DNA from: Plenodomus lindquistii
Taxonomy: Eukaryota; Ascomycota; Dothideomycetes; Pleosporales; Leptosphaeriaceae
Length of the DNA stretch: 64,000 bases
Reading direction: 5' to 3'
NCBI GenBank assembly: GCA_025504975.1
Contig: JANUWI010000001.1
Span: forward strand, 2,418,001 to 2,482,000
Below, piece by piece: positions 11,235-22,509 of the stretch (position 1 is its first letter; each line of letters opens with the position of its first letter). The position numbers and the translations under genes are program-made. The notes beneath the pieces were generated by a model. The model saw only the letters and a list, made by a program, of their open reading frames with translations, ran no database searches and was not told the DNA's origin.

Positions 11235-12264
11235 ATGGCAAAACGGAAATCAGAACGCGACCCAGAGGACCTACCCGACGCCTCAGACGCCACCAAACCC
11301 AACAATGCCGACGATTCTGGCAGCGACGAGGTATGCGCCTGCACCACCAACCAACCAACACTCCACACTTTATCTTGCGCATACTAATAACTGCGACAGG
11401 ACATGGACATGGTCAACGTCGACTTTGAATGGTTCGACCCCCAACCCGCCATCGACTTCCACGGCATAAAAACCTTGCTCCGCCAACTCCTCGACGTCGA
11501 CAACCAACTCTTCAACCTCTCCGAGCTCACAGACCTGATCCTCGCCCAACCCCTGCTCGGCAGCACCGTAAAAGTAGACGGCAATGAAACGGATCCATAC
11601 GCTTTTCTTACCGTGCTAAACCTTACTACACACAAAGTGCGTCTCCAAATACCAAACAAGTGGATGTGTTCAAGTAACTAACAACACCCGCCAGGACGTC
11701 AAAGTAATACAAAACCTAACATCCTACTTAACACGCCACTCCCCCCATACCCTCCCCCAACTTCCCTCCCTCCTTCAAGACGAGAATTCGCAAATCGGCC
11801 TCATCCTAACCGAGCGCTTCATCAACATGCCCCACGAAATCGTTCCCCCAATGTACACGATGCTCCTCGAAGAAATCCAATGGGCGGTTTCGGAAAAAGA
11901 ACCCTACGCATTCACTCACTATCTCGTGTTGTCGAAATGTTATACTGAGGTTGCTTCTGCGCTTACTACTCCTTCTACTACTTCTTCTTCTTCGAAAGGT
12001 GGACCGGATAAAAGAGGGAAGAAAGCGAAAAAGGAGGATTCGGGAGAAGTGTTTTATTTTCATCCAGAGGATGAGGTGTTGAAGAGGTTTGCGATGGGGT
12101 GGGGCACGTTCGAGTATGAGACGGAGGTTGATGAGGGGGCGAGTGATAGTAAGAGGGCGTTTCAGGAGATGGGGGTTAGACCGATGGGGTGTTTGGTGCT
12201 GATTGAGGCGGGGAAGTTTGAGGGGGCTGTGGAGGGGGTGAAGGGGTTTCTTGGGGGGCAATGA
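11235..12264 (+). CDS. BCP1: Bcp1/BCCIP-family protein
   Basis: Exons 11235-11330, 11400-11636 and 11695-12264, all in phase 0; 300 residues. It belongs to the BCCIP family. Yeast Bcp1 is a nuclear chaperone of ribosomal protein uL14 and is needed for export of the kinase Mss4. Visible hallmarks are an acidic, Lys/Asp-rich N-terminus (MAKRKSERDPEDLPD), the segment VDFEWFDPQPAIDFHGIK, an ILTERFINMPHEIVPPMY block at the centre, and a C-terminal GCLVLIEAGKFEGAVEG. A lysine-rich insertion (KGGPDKRGKKAKKED) interrupts the middle as in other members. The introns have GTATGC/GTGCGT donors and CTAAT/CTAAC branches. It shares its promoter with GUA1 and is convergent with RIP1. Confidence 0.94.
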
Positions 12265-12487
12265 GGATGGAGGGGAAGGGAAGATGTGTGACAGTGAGGT
12301 GGTGTGAATGACTCTAAGTGGTGTTACATTTGCCGTAATCGCATACATACTCACACGCGTCGAATCTACACCCGCACAAAAAGGAAAGGAAAGGAAATGT
12401 AATGCTCGCTTTCTCCTATTGACACAGTCCCGCCTTCTTCTCTCTCACACCCTCCAACCATCTCTCCCCGTATTGGAATCAACCGGC

Positions 12488-13501
12488 TTAACCGATAACA
12501 ACCTTGCCGTCCTCTGGGAAGTCGTACGATGGAACCTCCAAGTTGAGCGGCGCAGGTCCCTTTCTTATGCGGCCAGAGATATCGTAGTGGGATCCGTGGC
12601 AGGGGCAGAACCAGCCGCCAAAGTCGCCGGCTTCACCAATGGGGACACATCCGAGATGGGTGCAGACACCTATCCATTCCATTAGCTCTGTATTGTGGAC
12701 ACGAAATGTTGAATTGGGGCAAACTCACCCAACATGATCAACCACTCGGGAGTCTTGACGCGGTCCGAGTCGGGCTGGGGGTCACGGAGAGACTGCCACT
12801 TGGTGTCTTCTGCCTCTTTGATTTCGCTCTCGGTGCGGTGGCGGATGAAGACGGGCTTGCCTCGCCATTTGATGATGACCTGGCGTTGTCGTTAGCGCTT
12901 TGTTCCTTGTTCCCACGCACCCACATCCCAGTGTGGATATATGTCGAGACGTACGTTCTTGCCCTCTGGGATAGCAGCGAGATCGATTTCAACCTTGGCC
13001 TGGGCCAGGACATCGGCGGAAGCACTCATGTTGACGAGGAAATCTGTTGCGCGGTATGGTCAGCCAACTGCCTTGATCATCATCACTCCAGACTCGCAAT
13101 CCATCTCCCATTGCCCCAATTGCTCTTCTCCAGCTCCCATAACCCCATATCTCCTTGTATCCACCGACTCCGACCTCATTCCCACCCATCGCAAACGTAT
13201 AACAAAGAATGCACCTACCCTGCACAGTCGCCTTGGCTCCAAGCGAAGCCAACGCACCCATGGTGCCCACCATAAAGTACTGAAACACCTTTGGCCCGGT
13301 CTCGCCGCCCTTATTCCTGTAGGCGGCGAACGAGGGGATCTTGGTGGAGTCCTGTTTCTGGCTCTTGAAGGGGCTGTCGAAGCTCGAGGCCGAGGCGGCG
13401 CGGGTCTGCATGGCGGTGCAGCCGACGGCCCGCGCAGAGGGCAATTGGTGCGCCGTCCATGAGCGGGCGATTGCGCGGGTGCTGGTGGCGAGGGCGGGCA
13501 T
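12488..13501 (-). CDS. RIP1: Ubiquinol-cytochrome c reductase Rieske iron-sulfur subunit
   Basis: Four exons: 13501-13219, 13043-12955, 12879-12729 and 12669-12488, frame-consistent; 234 residues, as usual for fungal Rieske proteins. It is the [2Fe-2S] subunit of mitochondrial complex III, taking electrons from ubiquinol to cytochrome c1. An Arg/Ser/Ala-rich mitochondrial presequence comes first. The single membrane anchor (KVFQYFMVGTMGALASLGAK) and hinge follow, then the cluster-binding boxes CTHLGC (177-182) and CPCHGSH (196-202), with Cys177, His179, Cys196 and His199 as ligands, and the disulfide pair Cys182/Cys198. The protein ends SYDFPEDGKVVIG, typical of the family. The start at 13501 gives the full presequence. 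Confidence 0.97.
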
Positions 13502-14140
13502 CGTGATGCGTGTGTGGGGGCGCAGGTGGTGGTGGTGACGGCGGTGGTGGACGGGGGACGGGGGACGGACGGGCTGAGGTTGGCTGGTGGATGCCGATGT
13601 TGAAGTTTTGGCGGATGATTATGGGGACGTTGATTGGTTGAGGGGGATGCTGGTGCGCCGGGATTACGCGAAGAGGATTCGGGAACGTCGGTTTGGGGAG
13701 GGAGGAGATGGATGCAACACCAACATCATATATCGAGAGTTGCAATTAATAGCCTCTTATCAGTGGTTTGAGCGTGATGTGACATGTGATGTGGAGCATG
13801 GTTAGCCTCAATATTATCACACGAGGATGTTGCTACCTCTTGCCAGCAGGCATACTAACTAAATCTCATATTGATCGTCCAGAGGCAACACGATGCAGGT
13901 AACTACCTACTGTCTCCAGCACGAGTTTGCCTCTCTCCTTCCTCACTTTCATTCTCACTGCCTGCACCTTCCCGATACGCTAGCGCAACAAGCAACCACC
14001 ATCAAAGCAGCTGCCCATCATCCCAACCATCTCTTACCTGTCTCTTGTCACCACTTCTACAAATCGTCAAGCCATCACTATCCTTTCATACTCCATCAGC
14101 CAAAATGGCCTCGCCCAGCCCTTAGGTACGCTGGTCCTGG
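13502..14140. other. Divergent promoter region of RIP1 and the POA1-like gene
   Basis: No gene is visible. The region contains the RIP1 promoter on the minus side and a pyrimidine-rich stretch (about 13920-14100) leading into the POA1-like gene. A six-codon open frame (MASPSP, 14105-14125) in a good start context ends 15 bases before the chosen POA1-like ATG and would act as an upstream ORF if transcribed. Confidence 0.5.
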
Positions 14141-15502
14141 ATGCCTGTAGCCCCGGTCCCACCAGAAATCACAACCAGAGACGCCACTACTCAAACCAGC
14201 ACGACCAGAGACGCTGCTACCCAAACCATGACGAAAGGCACATCAGACGCGTCTTCAAACACGTCTCAGCAACCTGCAGCGACAAGAACTGGAAATAGCG
14301 ACACCGCTACTCAAACTGCAACAAATCTCCCCGAAGCTCTAAGCATGTCCGTTAAGGCGTTTGCATCGCAATGGGCTAAAGCAGGCGATCGAGGCAGCTA
14401 TCACTCACCCTATCCAGCGGCATTAGAGGAGCCATCAACGACAGCCACATCCTCTGCGCTCCAGAGCTCCGAGCGTCCCGCGCCAGACTCCCAGTCCTTT
14501 CCAGCGGCAACCGAAGCGCCCTCAACAACAGCTACATCCGCTGCACCCAAGGGCTCCAAAAGTCCCGTGCCAGACTCACAATCCTATCCAGCAGCATCAG
14601 AGGAGTCCTCGACGCCGGCCACATCCTCCGCACCCCAGGGCTCCAAACGTCCCGCGCCAGACTCTCGATCAACATCCCCACCCGGTACCTTCAAAAAGCC
14701 CAAACATACCTACCTCCTCACCTCCGTCGACTTCCCCAAGGACTGGCTCCGCAACAAAGAGTCCGTTTCCCAGCCAATCTACGGACTCAGACCGGGCGAA
14801 AACAACATGCAGCTTCTCTACAACGTCGGCGACATGTTCAAAGCCCCACCCGGCACACTGCTAATTCACGCCTGCAACTCCGTCGGCAAATGGGGCGCAG
14901 GTATTGCCCTCGAGTTTAAGAAGCGATACCCAGAGGCGTACCAGATCTATCATAATTACTGCGACATCTACAAGCCGGCCAGGTTTCAAAAGTCGATTCT
15001 CCCTGGCACCGCGCTGCTTATCTCGCCCATGGATGCACCGGGCCACTGGATTGGATGTCTCTTCACCAGCGAGCGAGTGGGAAAGGCTAAGGACACCACG
15101 GACGTTATTCTGAAGAACACCACCAGCGCCATCCAGCACTTACTTCAACTGATTCATCATTTAGATGAAGAAGCACCGCCTGGACAGTCGAGTGAAATCG
15201 GGGACATGAGAATGTGCAAGATCAATAGCGGGATGTTTGGAGTCAAGTGGGCAGACACCGAGGCGGCGATTGAGAAGCTGTCGCGTCTTCCATTCTGGAG
15301 GAAGGCAATCGGAGTTTGGGTTCGACCGGGGGAGGAGGAGAGGGATGTGGTTTACAGGGTTCAACAGACGTACGAGGAGGTGGGTCCCGTCGTTCAGAAC
15401 AAGCCGGAGGTTCAGGCCAAGCCAGTCGCAGAGCCACAGCCATATGTTGAGGAAGACGATGATTACTTTTCTTCCGGGGAAGAGTGGTTCAAGGACTTTT
15501 GA
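14141..15502 (+). CDS. POA1: Macro-domain ADP-ribose-1''-phosphate phosphatase-like protein
   Basis: Single exon, 453 residues. The macro domain occupies about 223-400: MQLLYNVGDMFKAP, the ADP-ribose loop LIHACNSVGKWGAGIALEF, and SGMFGVKWADTEAAIEKL near its end. This matches yeast Poa1, which dephosphorylates ADP-ribose-1''-phosphate, a by-product of tRNA splicing. Yeast Poa1 is about 177 residues, so the 220-residue N-terminal extension is unusual. It is Thr/Ser/Pro-rich, begins with TTRDATTQT-like repeats, and then has three tandem 29-residue units. The C-terminus has an acidic tail. The ATG at 14141 is used because an in-frame TAG lies at 14123; an upstream exon joining at the CTTAG acceptor is possible. 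The macro-domain assignment is firm, while the exact substrate is inferred. Confidence 0.85.
   Translation: MPVAPVPPEITTRDATTQTSTTRDAATQTMTKGTSDASSNTSQQPAATRTGNSDTATQTATNLPEALSMSVKAFASQWAKAGDRGSYHSPYPAALEEPSTTATSSALQSSERPAPDSQSFPAATEAPSTTATSAAPKGSKSPVPDSQSYPAASEESSTPATSSAPQGSKRPAPDSRSTSPPGTFKKPKHTYLLTSVDFPKDWLRNKESVSQPIYGLRPGENNMQLLYNVGDMFKAPPGTLLIHACNSVGKWGAGIALEFKKRYPEAYQIYHNYCDIYKPARFQKSILPGTALLISPMDAPGHWIGCLFTSERVGKAKDTTDVILKNTTSAIQHLLQLIHHLDEEAPPGQSSEIGDMRMCKINSGMFGVKWADTEAAIEKLSRLPFWRKAIGVWVRPGEEERDVVYRVQQTYEEVGPVVQNKPEVQAKPVAEPQPYVEEDDDYFSSGEEWFKDF
14414..14674 (+). repeat. 87-bp minisatellite, three copies, in the POA1-like coding sequence
   Basis: Three head-to-tail units of 29 residues each start PAALEEPST, PAATEAPST and PAASEESST, and end with PDSQS or PDSRS. 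Unit length is exactly 87 bases, so the frame is kept. The copies have diverged at scattered codons, so the array is not brand new. Confidence 0.85.
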
Positions 15503-15847
15503 CCCGCCTGACAATCAATACCTGTCGTTACGTCTATGATATCGGAATTTGTGGAGTAGCATACCGGTAGCATTCAAGCGAAGAAGCGCAACTGTCTTAT
15601 CAAAATTTACTTTCACTCTCTCCATTCTTTGCCTCAAACATGCATACTACATCCCAATGACGCGGCAGTAGGGGAGCAGGTTGATTTAAGACATAGCCAG
15701 CAACCACGTCACAAGCTAAGAGAACACATACTACTAACCTATATTCGCTTAAGAGATTGCTGTAACATTGTACTGATTTGGTATACAAGCACTACACAAT
15801 ACACACTTCTATCCATACTCCACAACGCCAATTCTACAATCATTGTC
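15503..15847. other. Convergent 3' flanks of the POA1-like and DPB3-like genes
   Basis: No gene is visible; AT-richer than the surrounding coding sequence. It probably holds both 3' untranslated regions. Confidence 0.5.
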
Positions 15848-16683
15848 TCATTTCGCCCCATTAATGGCTGTGAATCCACTGCTCCTCCGTACCTCTGGAC
15901 TCGCCGTTTGTGCCGGGCGCGGCGGACCCCGCATCTCCATTTCTATCTGCATGGCTGCTGGGTCTTCGTCTTCGGGCTCGCTGTCTTGGACGCGGTCGTC
16001 GTCTTGTTGATGTTGTTGTGGTGGGTGTGTGGGATCGACGTCCATTGCATCGTCTGCGGGTTTCGCTTGGGGTGGTGAGACGGTAGATATCGATGTTGGT
16101 GAGGTTTTTGAACCGTTGCTGTTGGCGTTGCCGTTGGCTGCGGTTGCGGCTTGGCCATCAATGCGTTCTTCGAGCGTAGCTTCCTCCCTACTCTGCATTA
16201 CGTCTCCCACCTCTTCTTCTTCTCCTTCTCCTGCCTTCCCATCTCCCGCTACGACCGCCTTGCCCTTGCTCTCCTCTTTCTTCCCTCGAGCGCCCTTTTT
16301 CACGGCCCCCCATGTAGTCGTCCGCGGCACAACATCGACCAGAAACTCGAGATTGTCCGTCTTGGCCACCGCACTGCTGACGTCTCTGTACTGAATGTTC
16401 CTTCTAGGTTTGCGCTCAGCCTTGACGACGTTGTGCGTTGTGGTTGCGAGGTGCTGGATGAACATTTCGGTTGCGAGGGCGATGGCGAAGGAGGCGTTTT
16501 TGGAGACGGTGAGGTGGTTTGGGTCCGCGGTTATGATTTTTTGGACGCGTGCGACTGGAGGGGGGTGGTTAGCAGGTGGAATTGTCAAGGCGTTGTTGGG
16601 GGGTTTATGGGTGGCTTACGTGGGAGCGAGACATGGCCGGTGATTTCTTTGGCGGGCGCTATGGGTGTGTTGTTGTAGGGCAT
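15848..16683 (-). CDS. DPB3: Histone-fold protein, DNA polymerase epsilon subunit Dpb3/CHRAC-like
   Basis: Exons 16683-16620 and 16554-15848, joined in phase 1 (GTAAGC donor, CTCCAG acceptor); 256 residues. The histone-fold lies within the first ~100 residues: LPLARVQKIITADPN (alpha 1), SKNASFAIALATEMFIQHLA (alpha 2) and RRNIQYRDVSSAVAKTDNLEFL (alpha 3). This is the NF-YC-like half found in Dpb3/POLE4/CHRAC15, which pairs with Dpb4 in the polymerase epsilon holoenzyme and in chromatin remodellers. The rest is a disordered tail rich in Glu, Ser and Asp, with MDVDPTHPPQQHQQDDDRVQDS near the end. Without exon 1 the LPLARV motif is lost, which supports the two-exon model. An NF-YC-like transcription role is a less likely alternative. 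Confidence 0.85.
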
Positions 16684-17150
16684 GTTGTCGAGGTAGGCGG
16701 ACGCTGGCAGTGCGTGTGGTGACGATGAAGGTCGGTTTCTGCAGTATGCACGGGCTCTAGGAGTCTGGGGTGGCTGTTGAGTGTGATGTGGTTATATCTT
16801 GGGCAATGACGCGGTAAGGTCGCGCATATAGTAATTGCTGGTGGTGGAGTCGCGTGTTGGAGGTCAGTCGAGTGCTTGGATGAAGGCTAGGACCACATCC
16901 TGACCAAAAGAAGAGTACGCGCTGGGGGCAACTTTAGCCGAGGCCTTCCATCGCGCCTTCAACTCCGGCATTGACGGAGTCCGGACATCAGATTCAAGGC
17001 CACCCAGCGGCATTGTTTCGTCTTCATGCATAAATTGGACAACGTTCCCAGATAATTGAGGGATTACACGCGTCGTAAATCAGTCCACAGACTGTGGAAT
17101 TGAGCGTGACGTCCCACTCGTACACCATCAGCACCACGCAATTCATCACC
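16684..17150. other. Divergent promoter of DPB3-like and carboxypeptidase genes
   Basis: No gene is visible in this 467-bp spacer. A GTG 57 bases upstream of the carboxypeptidase start is in frame but is not an ATG, and the signal peptide starts at 17151. Confidence 0.5.
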
Positions 17151-18681
17151 ATGAAGCTCTCCATAGCTTCCCTACTTTCAACCATCACTCTTGCTTCGTG
17201 TCTCTCTCAAGTGCCCTTTCAAGAAGAGCCTGAAGTTGAAGCCTTCCAAACTTATCAGTCTCAATTCTCCCCCGACCATTCCATCCGCATCAAACAACAA
17301 CAAAACTCCACCCTTTGCGACGCCCACTCAAAGCAATACACCGGCTGGCTCGATGTCGGCACTAAACACATCTTCTTCTGGTACTTTGAATCACAATCAG
17401 CCCCTGCCACCGACCCTCTGTTGCTATGGCTTACAGGCGGACCTGGTGGCTCGGGAATGATCGGTCTACTACAAGAGCTTGGACCATGCGTGATCAATGA
17501 GTTTGGCAATGGGACAGTGTACAACGAGTACGGCTGGAGTAAGGACGCAAACATCATCTTTGTGGATCAGCCGGCAGGTGTAGGCTTCAGCTACCTAGAT
17601 GATGGGGTGCCGGTGCCATCGACGAGTTGGACTGCGGCAGAAGATATGCATCATTTCCTGCAATTGTTCACGACGGACGTATTTCCAGATCTGAGGAAGA
17701 CAGAGTTCCATATTACTGGAGAGAGCTATGCTGTAGGCACCTACCAGAAATAGCACATCACACATTGTGTATGCACAAGGCTATCGCTGACAATCCCAGG
17801 GCCACTACGTACCAACCCTCGGCGCGCAAATTGTCTCGCAGAACTTACTCTACCCCAAGCGTCCTCAGATCAATTTGAAATCTACATTCACAGGAAACGC
17901 CTTCATCTCCCCACTCGACACAGCCTTTGGCTACTGGGAAACACTATGCACCACCAACCCCGGTGTCTCTTCTCCCATCTTCAACCAAACCCGCTGTGAC
18001 ATCATGGCCACGAATATGCCGCGCTGCCTGGATCTGTCAAAAGTATGCTATGACCACCCCGACCCCGCCATTTGCATAGCTGCCGAGGAAGTTTGCTGGA
18101 AAGGCGTGATCGAGCACTACGACGGCGAGTCTGGCGCCGGCGGACGGAACCGTTTCGACATCACAGCACCATGCAAGACGGAGAACGACCTCTGCTACGC
18201 GGAGACCATCCGCATCAACGAGTACCTGAACCTACCATGGGTTTATGAAGCTCTACACGTCCCCAAAGCCGTAGGGAACTACTCCATTTACAGTTTCGAC
18301 GTCCAGTCCGCCTTTGCACTCACCTCTGACGGGGCGATCAGCATGGCGCCGCAGGTTTTGTATCTGCTTGAACACGGGATCGATGTGCTGTTTTACCAGG
18401 GCAACTTAGATCTCGCGTGCAATACCGCGGGGAATTTGCAGTGGGCGAATGGTTTCCAGTGGAAGGGGCAGCCAGCTTTTGTGGCACAAGGGAAGAGGAA
18501 ATGGGGTATTGATGGCGAAAATGTAGGATGGTTCAAAGAGGTCAAGACGGAGATGGGTGAGAGGGAGACGACTTTTGCGTTTGCGACAGTAGATGGGGCA
18601 GGGCATATGGTGCCGTATGATAAACCGAGAGAGGCGCTGGAGTTGGTAGACAGGTGGTTGAGGAAGAGGAGTTATGCTTGA
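17151..18681 (+). CDS. Secreted serine carboxypeptidase (peptidase family S10)
   Basis: Exons 17151-17732 and 17800-18681, joined in phase 0; 487 residues. A signal peptide (MKLSIASLLSTITLASCLSQ) opens the protein. The family landmarks are in order: LLLWLTGGPGGSGM (oxyanion region), the nucleophile Ser192 in GESYAG, Asp398 in YQGNLDLACNT and His463 in DGAGHMVPYDKP. The intron falls exactly inside GESYA|G, so an unspliced transcript would end in a stop a few codons later. Several cysteines between residues ~215 and 320 are likely disulfide pairs. It removes C-terminal residues from peptides at acid pH, in the vacuole or outside the cell; with no clear vacuolar propeptide visible, secretion is my inference. 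Confidence 0.93.
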
Positions 18682-19206
18682 GCGTGGACAAGTCGCGATA
18701 CTTGAGATGGTCATTCAACGGAGATGGGAAAATCTTAGGCACAAGATACTATACATCTCGTCACTGTGTCGGTATCAAAATATGCGATTGAATGGACTAC
18801 TTGTACAACCATGGCATCTGGCATTACTACTCAAATCGAGACATCGTACCCGTACCTGGATCGGCAACCCATCACAAGCCACACCGTCTCGGCGAAGACC
18901 GTTCAGGCACCGCATTAGCCGCACGCAATCCATTCATCATGCGATTTGCGTGTGCCTTGCAAGCCTGATGCCCAAAGTTTGGCGCGCCTTCCCCACCATG
19001 ATCTCATCGCGAAAGTACAAGCGTGACGTCACCAACAGCAATTCGTCTGTGCGCGCAGTATCTGAAAACCTTCATAAAGGAGTGGGAATGACGGTGCTCG
19101 CAAGAGAATATTAAACAATACTCACCTCTCCTCCAAAACACACAAACAAACTTGTGCCTTTACCTACCTACCACATAAAACCGCAACAAACACCAAATCC
19201 ATCATC
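18682..19206. other. Intergenic upstream of the small hydrophilic protein
   Basis: No gene with recognisable features. The last ~60 bases before 19207 are a CT/CA-rich leader typical of strongly expressed fungal genes. Confidence 0.45.
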
Positions 19207-19639
19207 ATGTCTGGAACCTCAAACGTCGGCAACTCTGCTGTCTACCAGGCCGACGACCAGCGCACCGTGCCTGACTCCCAGATTGAGGAGGAGAAGAAGG
19301 AGAACCGATTCCACGAGGGCAAGGAGAACTCACACTTGGCCAACGACTCCAGTAAGTCTTACTCATCTGCCTCCCCATGTCCATCACTACCATTCCACCA
19401 TTTCGAACAGCGTCTAACAAACCTTAACAGAGGATGAGCGCTCAATCGCCAACAAGCTAGAGCGCGAGAAGAAGCGCGAGAGCGAGGAGGAGGAGAAGAG
19501 CATCGACGACGTCCGCCGCGAGAAAGACGCTACCCTCCCCGCCCGCGCACACGGCAACGAGCCCTCCAAGGGCGCGAAGATCGACCAGCAGCTCAGGGAA
19601 GAGGAGCAGGCTGAGCTCGAGAGGAAGGGTAAGGCTTAA
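19207..19639 (+). CDS. Small hydrophilic charged protein, unrecognised
   Basis: Exons 19207-19351 and 19431-19639, joined in phase 1 (GTAAGT donor, TTAACAG acceptor, upstream CTAAC branch); 117 residues. I do not recognise the family. The protein has no hydrophobic segment, and about half of it is Glu, Lys, Arg, Asp, Asn or Ser. Segments such as EEEKKENRFHEGKENSHLA and KLEREKKRESEEEEKS would form a charged helix. It ends EQAELERKGKA. The composition resembles hydrophilin/LEA-like stress proteins of fungi, but that is only resemblance. The intron joins DS|KDERS cleanly and the leader looks like that of a real gene, so I consider it expressed. Confidence 0.7.
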
Positions 19640-20169
19640 ATGCCTTCTTCTACTGCGAGGACGATTCTATACCCCGCATGTTCACGGTAAAATGGGACGT
19701 GCTTGGAGTTGAGGGACGAATGATTTGGGCGACACAAAATCAAGTACGCCAGCCATGAAAGGCTGTAGATGAATACGAATGATATGGACCCAACTGCTTC
19801 CTTCATCTTTTGCGTGAAGACAATTTGTGAGGCTGAGACTGAAGCACATGTTTTTGCAATGACACAACCCCACCCCACATATTCGTGCTCAACCCCTCCA
19901 CCCACGTCCCCTGACTCGCGGACCTCGGGAACGCCGTTGATATCCCTCCACCAACCACACGCCGTCATCCCGCCGACCTCGCTCCTACTGTCCCCCGTGA
20001 ATACCAACTTATCTCTTGCAACGTGACCCAATTGTCTCCCGTCCTTAATACCTCGAGACATTACATGCCTCTCCCTCTCCCCTCTCATCTCTTCCGCACC
20101 GCCCTCGCCCTCACGCGCCCCCGCATTCTCCCCTCCCACCACCTCTCCACCAAAATCCTCACAGCAACA
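19640..20169. other. Intergenic and 5' leader of the SDR gene
   Basis: It contains the 3' flank of the small protein and the SDR promoter. The stretch 20065-20169 is open in the SDR frame (MPLPLPSHLFRTALALTRP...) and could add a 35-residue Arg-containing presequence if the upstream ATG is used. Confidence 0.45.
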
Positions 20170-21136
20170 ATGGCAACAGCACAAGCCCAACGCCTCAAGG
20201 GCAAAACCATCGTCATCACCGGCGCCTCCTCTGGCATCGGCCGCGCCACCGCTATTGAATTCGCGCGCACGCAGCCCGACGACCTGAAGTTGATCCTCAC
20301 AGCCCGACGCGAAGATGCGCTCAAAGAGGTGGCCCAGGAAATCGGGGGTTTTGCAAAAGGCGTGAAAGTCTTGCCTGTGAAACTCGATGTTAGTAAGGCT
20401 GAGGAGGTTGACGCTTTTGTTGGAAACTTGCCTTCAGAGTTCAAAGACATCAATATTCTCGTAAACAACGCGTATGCTTCCCCCCCTCCCTTCCTCCCAA
20501 AACACGTACACGCACCCAGCCACAAAACCACTGAGATGTTGAAATTTACTAATATACGATATGTCTCAGAGGCCTAGTAAAAGGCATGGCTCAATCCCCC
20601 CACATCTCCCCCACCGACATCGACACCATGTTCTCCACCAACGTCACCGGCCTAATCGGCATGACGCAAGCCATCCTACCCATCTACAACGCGCGCTCCC
20701 CTCCCTCGGGCGACATCATAAACATCGGGTCGATCGCGGGCCGCGAGCCGTACGCCAGTGGCAGCATCTACTGCGCGACCAAAGCCGCGGTCCGCAGTTT
20801 CACAGACGCCCTGCGCAAAGAAACGATTGCGACGAGGATTCGCGTCATGGAGATTGATCCGGGGCAGGTGGAGACGGAGTTTAGCGTGGTGAGGTTTGGG
20901 GGCGATGTGGAGAAGGCGAAGAAGGTGTATGAAGGCGTTGAACCGCTTGTGGGTGAGGATATAGCGGAGATTGTGGTGTTTGCTGCGGGCAGGAGAGAGA
21001 ATGTGGTGTTGGCGGATACGTTGGTGTTTCCGAGTCATCAGGTGAGTTTTTGCGTGGGGGGTGGGGGTGCGGAGACGTGTTGTGGGCTAATGCTGGGTAG
21101 GCTGCTGCGGGGGTTCTGCATAGGAAGACGACATAG
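20170..21136 (+). CDS. Short-chain dehydrogenase, YMR226c/serine 3-dehydrogenase type
   Basis: Exons 20170-20471, 20570-21041 and 21101-21136; 269 residues from ATG 20170. It is a classical SDR: cofactor motif TGASSGIG (17-24), NNAG at the first splice junction (NNA|GLVKG), and catalytic Ser155, Tyr168 and Lys172 in SIYCATKAAV. The segments DPGQVETEFSVVRF and DTLVFPSHQ|AAAGVLHRKTT match the YdfG/YMR226c group, NADP-dependent dehydrogenases of L-serine, L-allo-threonine and related 3-hydroxy acids. The last exon is only 36 nt and carries the conserved HRKT ending. An in-frame ATG at 20065 with an Arg-rich extension would give 304 residues and might target mitochondria; the 20170 ATG has the better context (caacaATGG). 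Confidence 0.9.
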
Positions 21137-22509
21137 ATCTGGGGTTGATAGAGGAGGGGGTGTAGATATGGGGAGACGAATATATTGCATATATGGGAAT
21201 CAAAGCGTACAATTACCAATCTCACGCATTCGTTCACACACTCTTTGCGTTGCACACGAGCGCCACCCCCCCTCTTTCCTCTCAGCATCCCATCTCGAAC
21301 TCTCTTGTCTCGCAGAGATCACGCCCCCGGTATTCAAACAAATATCTACCTTTGCCAGAATCCCCGCGCTTACTTTCCTTGGGGTAAGTACACAGTGCCG
21401 CGGTACACCATCCACCTCCACACCAAAGTAGCGCTCAAAGAAAGCTTTCCCGACTGCAGAGCAACAGATCGCAAAGGATGAACCGAGACTCGCAACGCAC
21501 GATACCTCCATTTAAACCGTAGATCTTAAACATCGAACAGACATGTACTATCTGGAACGATGTTGCAACACAGTGTATGCCATGATACCTGATGGCTACA
21601 ATACGTATCATGTCACGAGAGAAGCTGTTCTCTTCTGGATGGAGACCTTCTGGTGCACAGCGGCGCCGCGTGAAGTAAATTACCCTGTATCCGCTTCTGT
21701 CAGCGCTTTTGGCGGACGTCAGATTTGAGGAGCCAGGGAGCATATTCGCCATTCTGGACTATCGAAGTTAATTCACAACGTTTGGTACTGAGGTGGAAGT
21801 TGAATCCTACAACCAGCTTGTCGATACTCGAAATTTGCGGTCAAACTGCCATGCTTGGATACGTTGCGTCTCGGCGCGGTTGCTTCCAGGTTACCATGAG
21901 TATCGTACCCTTTTACATCACACGTCGCCAGCACTTGCATGTTTAGCCACACTTTAACAGCACGAAAAGGCGACGGCTCGGGACAAGAGATCAAAGGCAG
22001 ACGTGTGTAAAAAGACACTGGCGTGAACTGTCGTTTGTGCCTAAGGGTGGATGGGCATGTGTTTCTCTCATCTGCCTCGAGCAAGCAGTGGATGACATCA
22101 CGCGTCGTATGGATAGCAAACACCCTTGCCGGGCTTACTTACATATCAGAGCAGCTCCGGAGCCGAATATTGGGAGGGCTGGACAACTCACAGTTCATGA
22201 TGGCTGAAGACATGAGTATATTCACTGAACTTTCGGGGCTTGGACATGAGTTTACCATTTCGAAAGCGCCAACCAACACCCAGTTTAATGCGGGTTGCTG
22301 CTCAAGTTTAAAGATCATTGCACTCGTATCATATCGCAAGCGGTTACTATATTCATTTTTCCGGGCAGTTCCTTGCATCGATGCCCTCGAAAGTCATTTC
22401 TCTTGGCGCACATGTCGTGAAGAACACTTTCTCGGCTTGCTCGGAGACACTCGCTCGGTTCGACTAGAACACTGCCAATCAGAATAATTGATCCAGGTCA
22501 CTGAGTATA
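21137..22509. other. Gene-poor interval between SDR and paralogue A
   Basis: About 1.4 kb with no gene I can support. The open frames present lack motifs, splice logic or compositional bias. It could be promoter plus decayed sequence. Confidence 0.45.

Noticed and set aside
22023..22487. A 154-codon plus-strand frame as a possible gene or transposon remnant
   Set aside because: No transposase, reverse-transcriptase or integrase residues are visible, and no terminal repeats flank it.
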